From CAZTAK01 sp964611585 (GTDB lineage: Bacteria; Pseudomonadota; Alphaproteobacteria; SHVP01): a stretch of 64,000 nucleotides of DNA. The position numbers were made by a program, and so were the translations under genes. Of the stretch, positions 1-7,666 are shown one piece after another; the stretch's first letter is position 1; every line of letters starts with the position of its first letter. The stretch spans positions 11,265 through 75,264 of the forward strand of contig CAZTAK010000001.1 of the NCBI GenBank assembly GCA_964611585.1, in the 5' to 3' direction. The notes below the pieces were generated by a model that worked only from the letters and a program-made list of their open reading frames with translations, did no database searches and had not been told where the DNA came from.

Positions 1-143
1 GATGATGGACGGCGCCGCTAAAATGGTCGCCAGCTAGCGGCCAGGTCTGCGCAACGAAACGCAACGCGGGACCTGAATACTTACGGCAAGGTTCCGCGCT
101 GGCCGGTCTCGGTTGGAGGCGTATACCGGCGAAAGGATCGACA

Positions 144-1127
144 ATGGGCGTGCTGGTGAATGGCATCTGGACCGAAGACGAATCGGCCCTTACCCGTGCG
201 GCCGAAGATGGCCGCTACCGCCGCGCCGGATCGGCGTTCCGAAACTGGGTAACGCCAGACGGCGACGCCGGGCCAAGCGGCGTGGGCGGATTTGCGGCCG
301 CCTCCGGGCGCTACCACCTTTACGTCGCGATCAACTGCCCGTGGGCGCACCGCACCATGATCTTGCGCCGCCTCAAGGGGCTGGAAGAAGTGATCTCGAT
401 GTCGGTGGCGCTGCCGAAGCGCGACCCCCGCGGCTGGGTGTTCGGCACCGGCGATCCGGCGTTTGCGGATCATCTGTTCGGCAAGGAAGCGCTCTACGAA
501 ATCTATGCCCTCGGGCAGTCCGATTATTCCGGCCGGGTCACGGTGCCGGTCCTGTGGGACAAAGAGCGCGGCGTCATCGTCAACAACGAGTCTTCTGAAA
601 TCATCCGAATGCTGAGTACCGCGTTTGTGGAGTTCACCGACGACGCCACCGATTACTACCCCGAAGATTCGCGCGATACGATCGACGCCTGGAACGAACG
701 AATCTACGAGACCGTCAATAACGGGGTCTATCGCACCGGCTTTGCCCGCAGCCAGTAGGCCTACGAGGAGGCGTTCGAAACGTTGTTAGACACCCTCGAT
801 GCGCTCGACGCCCACCTCGCCTCGAACCGCTACATTGCGGGGTCCCGTCTGACCGAGGCCGACTGGCGCCTGTTCCCGACCCTGGTGCGGTTCGATGCCG
901 CCTATTACGGCGCCTTCAAGTGCAATAAGCGGCGGATCGTCGATTACCCGAATCTGTGGGGCTATACCCGCGAGCTCTATCAGACGCCGGGCGTGGCGGA
1001 GACCGTCGATACCGAGGTCTACAAGCAGGGCTATTACTCGATCAGCGCGGATCGGAATCCGCTCGGCATCGTGCCCAAGGGGTCCGAGATCGACTTCACC
1101 GCCCCGCACGGGCGCGAGGGCATCTAG
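144..1127 (+). pseudogene. Glutathionyl-hydroquinone reductase-like (Ecm4/YqjG) glutathione transferase, interrupted by amber codon
   Basis: The reading frame from ATG 144 to TAG 1125-1127 encodes a complete omega-class/Ecm4-type glutathione transferase. Visible are the catalytic Cys in INCPWAHRT (about residue 70), RDPRGWVFG, the VPVLWD and NNESSEIIRML thioredoxin-fold motifs, and a C-terminal helical domain with SNRYIAGSRLTEADWRLFPT. The family reduces glutathionyl-quinones in the cytoplasm. A TAG at 756-758 splits it after GFARSQ; the same frame resumes at once with AYEEAFETLLDTLDALDAHL, so no other base is lost. Family members usually have a charged or polar residue (often Glu, GAG) at this position, so one substitution would explain the stop. 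A weak ribosome site (GAAAGGA) precedes ATG 144. It is either a nonsense allele, an assembly error, or read through. Confidence 0.85.
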
Positions 1128-1406
1128 CGCGGTCCGGTTTTGATCGGAACCGCTCTCATTTTTTTGTCGCTCACGGCAACGGACCTAAGGGTCAACGCCT
1201 GCGCGCGCGCCGGTCAAGCGGCGGCCCGCCTGGAGCAATATCCGCAGGGATTGAACCGGCGCGGCTCAAGCCCTTCGGGAAAATTGCTCTACTTTTCAAA
1301 AAGTTAGAGCAGCCTTATCCGTACAGGTATCGCCGAAAGCGATTCCACCTGAACGGATGCTGCTCTTGCGGCCAGAAGCGATTCCAGACGAACTGGAATC
1401 GCTTTA
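1128..1406. repeat. Intergenic palindromic repeat element, copy 1
   Basis: The stretch between two convergent genes is non-coding. It opens with an imperfect palindrome (GCGGTCCGG...CGGAACCGC), then a T-run followed by GTCGCTCACGGCA, a GC-rich arm (about 1195-1240), and ends with palindromes of the type CGATTCCA...TGGAATCG (1338-1358 and 1379-1403). The first and last parts recur at 12181-12329. The outer ends touch the TAG of the upstream gene and form the TAA (complement of 1404-1406) of the downstream minus-strand gene. Such palindromic intergenic families are common in alphaproteobacteria. A hairpin plus T-run could end transcription. Confidence 0.75.
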
Positions 1407-2309
1407 GTGCTGCGATTCGATCAGTTCGACCAGCCAGCCTTCCGGGGCGCGGATGGTCAACGCCGCACGCCCGTCATAGGGCGCCGCGGCCGGACGCACC
1501 GGCGCAGACAAGGCCATTCGCTCGAACGGTTCGACCGACGGCACCGCGAGGCTCGCCAGCGCAAAGCCGGGCGGCAGCGCCCCCGGAGAGACCGGGCGAT
1601 CCGCGGCGCGATGCGGATACTCGTCCACCTGAATCAGACTTTGACCGGTCAGTTGAAGTGTCGTCATCGACAACGGATTGGCGCGCACATGGCCGTACCT
1701 GTCGCCTTCGTGGTAGACGCCGCGCTCATGCGCCGGCCGCGGGGAAATCGCGAATTTCACCGAGAGCCATTCGAGGGTTTCCTCGAACGAACGGGTCGCC
1801 AGCACCGCAATGAAGACCCGGTCCACCAGAGAGGCCGCGGCGGGCAAATCAAACCCCTGCACCGATTCGGGCAACGTCGTCAGGTAAAGGACTTCGCCGG
1901 CGGGCCCGATGGCTTGGGTGGCGCGGATCTCGGGAAAATTCTTGAGGCTTTGCGGCGGACCGATGATCTCGAACGGCGAATCGATCAGCCGCGCGGCAAC
2001 GGCATCGGTATCGCGAACCAGAATCTCGATGGCGGACCAGCCCGGGGTCGCCAGCGGCCGGTAAGCGGGATCGGCGGGTTGCTCGACCAGCCGGATGCCG
2101 CCGGGAGCGCCGCTTGCGGGCTGCATCCACACCGTGGCCGCGCCCGCCGCTTGCGGCGCGCCCCACGATTCCGCCAGCTCGACCGGCACCTGTCCGGCGG
2201 ACGTTTCGACGTAACCGAAGATGCGGGTATAGAGCGCTGCCGCTGCCGCCGCGTCCGGCACAGCGACCGTCGCGGCAACGATCGGCCCCGCCCCGGCAAC
2301 CGAATTCAA
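1404..2309 (-). CDS. VOC/glyoxalase-fold protein
   Basis: A 301-residue protein with two vicinal-oxygen-chelate-like halves. The N-terminal half starts VAATVAVPDAAAAAALYTRIFGY, a typical first beta-alpha unit with a Tyr/Phe-Gly end. The second half begins around LVDRVFIAVLATRSFEETLEWLS. The ending WLVELIESQH matches the last strand of glyoxalase/bleomycin-resistance proteins. Substrate cannot be told; such proteins include dioxygenases and isomerases. The start is TTG 2309 because no ATG lies near and an AAAGGGG sequence precedes it. The stop codon TAA lies exactly at the edge of the palindromic repeat at 1128-1406. Convergent with the broken transferase gene. Confidence 0.7.
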   Translation of the reverse strand: MNSVAGAGPIVAATVAVPDAAAAAALYTRIFGYVETSAGQVPVELAESWGAPQAAGAATVWMQPASGAPGGIRLVEQPADPAYRPLATPGWSAIEILVRDTDAVAARLIDSPFEIIGPPQSLKNFPEIRATQAIGPAGEVLYLTTLPESVQGFDLPAAASLVDRVFIAVLATRSFEETLEWLSVKFAISPRPAHERGVYHEGDRYGHVRANPLSMTTLQLTGQSLIQVDEYPHRAADRPVSPGALPPGFALASLAVPSVEPFERMALSAPVRPAAAPYDGRAALTIRAPEGWLVELIESQH

Positions 2310-2472
2310 GGGCCGCCCCTTTCAAACGCCGTCATTTCCACTCGTACCCATTGGCGTGGTCCGGCGTCGATCATTTACCATCGCGCCATCAATTTCAATT
2401 CACCGTGAAGATTCGTTGGCTTTGGCCGGAATTTTGCTATCTATCGCCAGGATGTTTAAGGGAAAGGTATCG

Positions 2473-3011
2473 ATGAAAGTTCTTGGTCTAGCAATCTCGT
2501 TCGGCATGGTTCTGTCGATTCTGAATTTCACCGGAGCAACGGCACAAGACGACGCGGAGCCATCGTTTGGCCAGCCCGGAGACATCGCGTTTGCCACCGA
2601 GTTGTGGCGCGAGCTCGAGGCAGCACGCCTGGTCGGGCCGCGGTCGATCATCGCGCAGCCCTACGAAGGCAGCGATCCGCACGGCGTCATTCTGATCACG
2701 CTCGATTCGACGGTCACGATGGAGGGTCGCGAAGACACCGTGATCGTGAAGAAGAACTACGCCGGGGAGGATATCTCGATTGAATCGGTCGCCACCAAAC
2801 CGGATCAGTTTCTCGACGCGATCACGGTCATGTTCCGGCGTGAGCAGTCTGGGCGAAATTCTCCGCCGACGGAACGTTGATGATCAACCCGCGCGGCTTG
2901 CAGCTGGCCGGGCGCGTCGCCAAGAATCCTGAAGACGGCTGCATCGCCTGCCACCGCCTCGCCCCGGGCGAGGATCTCGTCTTTTTGCACGACCGGTTCG
3001 CGGTCGAGTAG
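2473..3011 (+). pseudogene. Cytochrome P460-like protein, out-of-frame deletion
   Basis: ATG 2473 begins a signal peptide (MKVLGLAISFGMVLSI, then a likely cleavage after ATAQ) and a P460-type domain (ATELWRELEAARLVGP, HGVILITLDSTV, GEDTVIVKKNY-like beta strands). The frame reaches TGA 2878-2880 after FRRE and noise. The other frame, from about 2844, reads VWAKFSADGTLMINPRGLQL and continues to the heme-type CIACH motif (about 2938) and FLHDR, ending TAG 3009-3011. In the P460 family about ten more residues normally separate FRRE from the WxW strand, so an out-of-frame deletion of some 30 bases near 2840 fits better than a one-base error. P460 proteins are periplasmic heme proteins. A weak promoter-like pair (TTGGCT 2416, TATCTA 2438) lies upstream. 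Confidence 0.75.
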
Positions 3012-3041
3012 GGTTTCGACAGACGCAGTGGGGGACAGAGA

Positions 3042-3650
3042 ATGTGGGACCAAACGAAGCCGGTCCGGCTCGCACTCATTGCCGCATTTCTGACTGCGGC
3101 GCTGGTGCCCGGTGCCTGGGCGGCGGATATGATCGACGGGCTGGCCCCGATCTCGCCCCAACCCCAGGCCGGCCAACTTCAACCCGGTCTCGCCGTCACC
3201 TATTATTTTCATATCTTCAATCATGTGAACGAAGTGATCGAGTTCGCCAAGTCGAACCCGGGGCAAAAAGGCGCGCCGATTCTGGCACTCGATTACAAAG
3301 TTGGTTCCGGGCCGATCCTGACCAGCGGGCGCACCAACGGGATCGGAGCGGCGATCAGCGGCCTGATCCGCTTTCCCGCGACCGGCCTCTACCGCATGGT
3401 GGTGCAGTCGAACGACGGCGTCCGAATCACCATCGACAGCCAGATTGTCCTCTCTGACCCCGACGTCCACGCCGACCGCTTCTCGAAGATCATTCCGGTC
3501 CGCATTGACACGCCCGGCTGGTACCCGATCTCCGTCGATTACTTCGAAAGAAGGAACACCGCAACGCTCAGGCTCTATTGGCTGCCGCCCATGACCCGCG
3601 GTGGCCTGCGCTATGTGCCGGCCGATAATCTGGCCCATCTACCGGAATGA
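3042..3650 (+). CDS. Exported PA14-domain protein
   Basis: A 202-residue protein with a clear signal peptide (basic KPVR, hydrophobic LALIAAFLTAALV, cleavage after AWAA about residue 27). The rest fits one PA14 domain: PGLAVTYYFHIF at the start, the core GLYRMVVQSNDGVRITIDSQ, and PGWYPISVDYFERRNTATLRLYW at the end. PA14 domains are beta-barrels that usually bind carbohydrates; this one is nearly the whole mature protein, so it is probably a periplasmic or surface binding module with no catalytic domain. ATG 3042 is preceded by GGGGGACAGAGA. It lies 30 bases after the broken P460 gene and may once have been transcribed with it. Confidence 0.75.
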   Translation: MWDQTKPVRLALIAAFLTAALVPGAWAADMIDGLAPISPQPQAGQLQPGLAVTYYFHIFNHVNEVIEFAKSNPGQKGAPILALDYKVGSGPILTSGRTNGIGAAISGLIRFPATGLYRMVVQSNDGVRITIDSQIVLSDPDVHADRFSKIIPVRIDTPGWYPISVDYFERRNTATLRLYWLPPMTRGGLRYVPADNLAHLPE

Positions 3651-3802
3651 CGCCCCTGATTTAGTCCGCCTGGACGGCGATTCATCAATTCTTAGGCACC
3701 CCAGCCGCAAGATTCGCCGCACCCCGCGATTTTTTGTATGGACTGTGGTGGCGACTGTTTCCGGCCCCGGCCGGACAGGAGTGTCCGCTTTGGGAGGAGC
3801 GA

Positions 3803-4237
3803 ATGCCGAACCCCTTCGATTACATGCAATTTATCAGCACCGATCAAGGCCGCGCCAAAGAATTCTATTCGTCGTTGTTCGACTGGAGGACCGAAGACAC
3901 TCCGATCGGAAATGACATGGTGCAGACCGTTATCCGCCAGCCCGACGGACCGTGGGGCGGGATCATGCCGTCAACCAATCCCAACGCGCCGTCGATGTGG
4001 CACGTCTATGTGCAGGTCGTGAACATGGACGAGACGCTGTTGAAAATAGTGCAACTGGGGGGCCAGATTATCGTTCCCAAGACGCCGGTGGCAGGATCCG
4101 GATATATCGCCTTCATCCAGGACCCGACCGGTGCAATGCTTGGCGTGACCCAGCGCGACGAGATCGCAATCCATACCGCCAACCAACTGCTCGGCGCGTC
4201 GGACGCCGCCGCGCGCCCGCCACCCGGCAGCGACTAA
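3803..4237 (+). CDS. VOC family protein (glyoxalase/bleomycin-resistance type)
   Basis: A 144-residue single VOC-fold protein. It starts FDYMQFISTDQGRAKEFYSSLFDW (first strand and helix of the family) and ends with SGYIAFIQDPTGAMLGVTQ, the usual DPxGxxxG closing strand. It belongs to the group of small VOC proteins often annotated as enzymes related to lactoylglutathione lyase; the substrate is unknown. The start is ATG 3803, chosen because GGGAGGAG sits seven bases upstream; longer in-frame starts lack this. Convergent with the membrane protein at 4269-4946. Confidence 0.75.
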   Translation: MPNPFDYMQFISTDQGRAKEFYSSLFDWRTEDTPIGNDMVQTVIRQPDGPWGGIMPSTNPNAPSMWHVYVQVVNMDETLLKIVQLGGQIIVPKTPVAGSGYIAFIQDPTGAMLGVTQRDEIAIHTANQLLGASDAAARPPPGSD

Positions 4238-4268
4238 CCGGAACGCGCTCGCAGCGTAAGGCGGCCCC

Positions 4269-4946
4269 TCAAAACGCCGGTTTGAAAAGACCGATTGCGG
4301 TATTCGCCACCACGATCGCCCAGAACGCCCAAATAACGGGTTTTGACCTGTCGATCGTGCCCTTGATAATGGCCTCGACTTCGGGACTCGATCCCTCGCT
4401 CAAAAGGCGCGCGAATGCCGGACCGAACGGTGTCAGCATTTTGTTGACGGCGATCAGACCGGCGAACGTGAATCCGTAAAGAAGCACTTTGAGCGCAAGC
4501 CAGGGTTCGGAAAATGGCTTGCCCGCCACGAACGAGCCGACCGCCGCCGCCAACACGACGACCAGCAGTACCCAGTTTATCGCCGAATCGAGACCATGCA
4601 GTTTCTTTCCCCAGTCGGGCGCCGTGGGACGGTGGATATTCCAGACCAGAAACAGCCACGCCGCCGCAACCACCCACACCAGGATCAGCCAACCCCCCTC
4701 GACCGGCGACAACCCGGTGCGCGCGGCCAGCGTCATGCCGGTCGGCAGCACCAGCACCATCGACAGGCGCGGAAATATATCAACTCCCTGCATGACGCGC
4801 GCCAGGACGGCGCGGGTCTCGGGCGAATACTCGGTGCGCACGAATAACTTCGCCGAATAGTAGGCGCCCATGTCGCCGCCGAGCCAGAACGCCATCACCA
4901 GAACGTGGATAAAGATCCAGAACGTGGTCCAGTCCCAAAAATCCAT
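4269..4946 (-). CDS. Integral membrane protein, function unknown
   Basis: A 225-residue protein with about five or six hydrophobic segments: WTTFWIFIHVLVMAFWLG near the N-terminus, SMVLVLPTGMTLA, WLILVWVVAAAWLFLVW, INWVLLVVVLAAAVGSFVAG, LKVLLYGFTFAGLIAV and VIWAFWAIVVANTAIGLF. The first segment carries a His (IHVLVMAFWLGGD) and another His (WNIHRP) follows segment three, a pattern seen in small heme-binding or CopD/DUF-type membrane proteins, but I cannot assign it. The start ATG 4946 is the first in frame. It is transcribed divergently from the SDR gene at 5134. Confidence 0.65.
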   Translation of the reverse strand: MDFWDWTTFWIFIHVLVMAFWLGGDMGAYYSAKLFVRTEYSPETRAVLARVMQGVDIFPRLSMVLVLPTGMTLAARTGLSPVEGGWLILVWVVAAAWLFLVWNIHRPTAPDWGKKLHGLDSAINWVLLVVVLAAAVGSFVAGKPFSEPWLALKVLLYGFTFAGLIAVNKMLTPFGPAFARLLSEGSSPEVEAIIKGTIDRSKPVIWAFWAIVVANTAIGLFKPAF

Positions 4947-5133
4947 GCCGCCCCTCCCGCACCGCTTTAGCCCCCGCCACAGAACCTAGCGCAGGACCCT
5001 CGGGCGGCGCAAACTTGGCGGAGGCCGATGCGTCCCTGACTTTCGCGCCACGGCGCCGCCGCGATTGCCATTGACGCCCATGCGTGCACCCGCGCACAGT
5101 GCGCAACGTGCAAGTCAACGTCGAAAAACCGGA

Positions 5134-5961
5134 ATGGACGCGCCAGACATGCCCACCTTGAAAGGAAAGTGCGCATTGATCACCGGCGGAGGACGCGGCA
5201 TCGGCCGCGCCATCGCCGAACGCCTCGCTGCCGACGGCGCCGCCGTCGTGATCGTCGATTTCAACGGAACCACGGCCAGCGAGACCGCCCGGGCCCTCAG
5301 CGAATCGGGCGCGCGAGCCGCGTCGTTATGCGCCGATGTCGCTAATCCTGAAGCCGCCGCCGAGGCGACGGCCCTTGCGGTAGGCACCTTTGATGGGCTC
5401 GACATTCTGGTCAACAACGCCGGCATCGCGCCCAACCGCCGCGTCCTCGACACCACTCTCGAGGAATGGGAACGCGTCCTGCGCGTCAACCTGACCGGAA
5501 CGTTTCTGTTTTCCAAAGCGGCCGCGCCGGCAATGGCTGATCGCGGCGGCGGAAAGATTGTCAATATTGCGTCCGTTTCGGGGCAGCGCGGCGGCGTCGG
5601 GCGCGGCGCCTATGGAACCTCCAAGGCCGGCATCCTGATGCTGACGCGGATCATGGCGGTCGAATTCGCGTCCCTGAACATTGCCGTCAACGCCATCGCG
5701 CCCGGGCCGATCCGGACCGGCATCACCGATCACAGTGAAGGCACGGTAGCAGGCTACCTCGACCGGATACCGATGCGGCGCTACGGCACCACGGACGCGG
5801 TGGCCGCCGCTGCCGCCTATCTCGTGTCCGAGGATTGCAGCTATACCACCGGGACGACGCTCAACGTGGACGGCGGGTTCGACGCCGCCGGGCTGATTTT
5901 TTCGCAAGACGAGCTGCGTGCGGCGGACCCGGCGCCGCGCGGCGCGGAAGGGATTCGATGA
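5134..5961 (+). CDS. Short-chain dehydrogenase/reductase (SDR)
   Basis: A 275-residue classical SDR. It has the NAD(P)-binding GGGRGIG (about residue 19), VDFNG after the second strand with an Asp suggesting NAD(H) preference, NNAGIAP, and the catalytic Ser (IASVSG), YGTSK (Tyr and Lys), followed by NAIAPGPIRT. It oxidises or reduces an alcohol/ketone in the cytoplasm; the substrate is unknown. ATG 5134 is preferred; ATG 5149 is also possible. Its TGA stop overlaps the ATG of the next gene (ATGA at 5958), so it is translationally coupled to the double hydrolase-fold protein and probably acts in the same pathway. Confidence 0.85.
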   Translation: MDAPDMPTLKGKCALITGGGRGIGRAIAERLAADGAAVVIVDFNGTTASETARALSESGARAASLCADVANPEAAAEATALAVGTFDGLDILVNNAGIAPNRRVLDTTLEEWERVLRVNLTGTFLFSKAAAPAMADRGGGKIVNIASVSGQRGGVGRGAYGTSKAGILMLTRIMAVEFASLNIAVNAIAPGPIRTGITDHSEGTVAGYLDRIPMRRYGTTDAVAAAAAYLVSEDCSYTTGTTLNVDGGFDAAGLIFSQDELRAADPAPRGAEGIR

Positions 5962-7649
5962 CCAGCAAGATCACCGACGAAAATGCATTCTGGCGGACGC
6001 CACCGGGGGTTCAACGCGGCTACACGCAGGCGCGCTTCGGGCAGATTCATTACCGTTTCGCCCGCCCCGCCGAGGCGACCCAAACGCCGCTGATGTGCTT
6101 TCACCTGAGCCCGAGTTCGGGCCGGATCTACGCCCGCTTCCTGGCGGAAATGGGCAAGAACCGCCTGGCGATTGCCCCGGACACGCCGGGCTTCGGCGAT
6201 TCGGACGTTCCGGCGGAGCCGCCCGAGATTGCCGACTACGCCGCCGCGATGGGCGAGGTTCTGGACGCGCTGGAAATCGAGACGGTCGATCTGATGGGCT
6301 ATCACACCGGGTCGAAAATCGCGCTCGAACTCGCCCAACAACGCCCGGCACAGGTTCGCCGCGTGGTACTGGTTTCGGCGCCGATCTATTCCGACGAGGA
6401 ACTCGAAAGCCAGAAATCCCACTACGCCGGGCGCGAGGCCGACGACGCGGGCGATTTTCTCAAAGCGGCATGGGACGGACAGAAGCGCTGGCGCGCCAAG
6501 GACGCCCCCGACATTTTCGTTCACCGCGAGGTGGTGGAGGCGCTGCGGGGCGTCGACCATTCGTGGTGGGGCCATCGTGCCGCATTCCGCTATCCTCACG
6601 CCGACGCCCTGCCCAAGGTGCGCCAGCCGGTAACAATCCTGTGCCCGAAGGACGATCTGTACGAGCAAACTCTGCGCGCGGCGGATTACATCGACAACGG
6701 GCGGCTTCTGGAACTGCCGGACTGGGGCGGCCACGGCATGCTCGACATGCACACGGGCGAGGTCGCGCAAATCGTGCGGACGGTGCTGGACGGCCCCGAA
6801 GAGGCGCACCAACCGGCCGCCGCAAAGCTCGCCCCCGATCCCAGGCCGGGTGCCGACACCGGCTTTCGCAAGCGGTTCATCGACGGGCCCTACGGGCAGA
6901 TTCATTTGCGCTATTCCGGGCCCGGAGCGCCCGCAGCGGCACCGCTTTTCTGTTTCCATTCGAGCCCCAATTCGGGCCTCAAATACAGCGCGATCCTCCG
7001 CATGCTGGGGCAGGAACGCACTGTCGTCGCCGTCGATACGCCCGGCTTCGGCGAATCCGAGGCCCCGGCCAAACCGCCCGAGATCGAGGACTATGCCACC
7101 ACCATGGCCTACGTCATCGAAACCCTGGGCGCCGGGCCGGTCGACATCATGGGCTATCACACCGGATCGGAAACCTGCATCGAGCTCGCGCGCCAGCGCC
7201 CCGACCTGGTGCGCAAGATCGTCATGAACTCGGCGCCGATCTTCAGCGATGAAGAACTCCAAGGGTTCCGCGATCTCTACGCGCCCGATCCGATTGCCGC
7301 GGACGGGTCGCACCTTGTCAGGTTCTGGCAACGGATGATCCCGTTCTACGGACCGACGGTGCCGCACCCGATTCGGCAACGGAATTTCGCCGAAGGTCTG
7401 CGCGGCGGACCGATGTCGCACTGGGGCCACCGGGCCGCATTCAATTATCCGCTGGCGAAGAAGATGGCGGAGGTCGAAAACGAAATCCTCGTTATCAATC
7501 TCGACGACGACTTGAGAGAGCAGACCAAGCAAGCCGAAGGCATATTGCGCAACGGCCGCATTCACACCATCGAAAAATACGGTCACGGCTGGTTCGACAT
7601 CATTCCCGACGAAGCCGCGCGCATCCTGCGCGAATTCCTCGACGCTTGA
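5958..7649 (+). CDS. Tandem double alpha/beta-hydrolase-fold protein, GxHxG elbow
   Basis: A 563-residue protein made of two homologous alpha/beta-hydrolase domains (about residues 20-275 and 295-563). Each has the oxyanion-side motif FHLSPSSG or FHSSPNSG, DTPGFG, and an acid-loop Asp (CPKDD, NLDDD) and His (GGHGM, YGHGW). At the nucleophile elbow both domains read GYHTGS (residues 114 and 399), so the usual Ser in GxSxG is replaced by His. Both copies also share SAPIxSDEEL. The protein is therefore probably not an ordinary serine esterase; it could be a lyase, a binding protein or use another nucleophile. It overlaps the SDR stop and is followed after 17 bases by a second double-domain relative. 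Confidence 0.8.
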   Translation: MTSKITDENAFWRTPPGVQRGYTQARFGQIHYRFARPAEATQTPLMCFHLSPSSGRIYARFLAEMGKNRLAIAPDTPGFGDSDVPAEPPEIADYAAAMGEVLDALEIETVDLMGYHTGSKIALELAQQRPAQVRRVVLVSAPIYSDEELESQKSHYAGREADDAGDFLKAAWDGQKRWRAKDAPDIFVHREVVEALRGVDHSWWGHRAAFRYPHADALPKVRQPVTILCPKDDLYEQTLRAADYIDNGRLLELPDWGGHGMLDMHTGEVAQIVRTVLDGPEEAHQPAAAKLAPDPRPGADTGFRKRFIDGPYGQIHLRYSGPGAPAAAPLFCFHSSPNSGLKYSAILRMLGQERTVVAVDTPGFGESEAPAKPPEIEDYATTMAYVIETLGAGPVDIMGYHTGSETCIELARQRPDLVRKIVMNSAPIFSDEELQGFRDLYAPDPIAADGSHLVRFWQRMIPFYGPTVPHPIRQRNFAEGLRGGPMSHWGHRAAFNYPLAKKMAEVENEILVINLDDDLREQTKQAEGILRNGRIHTIEKYGHGWFDIIPDEAARILREFLDA

Positions 7650-7666
7650 CGGGACAAAGCCGCCCC

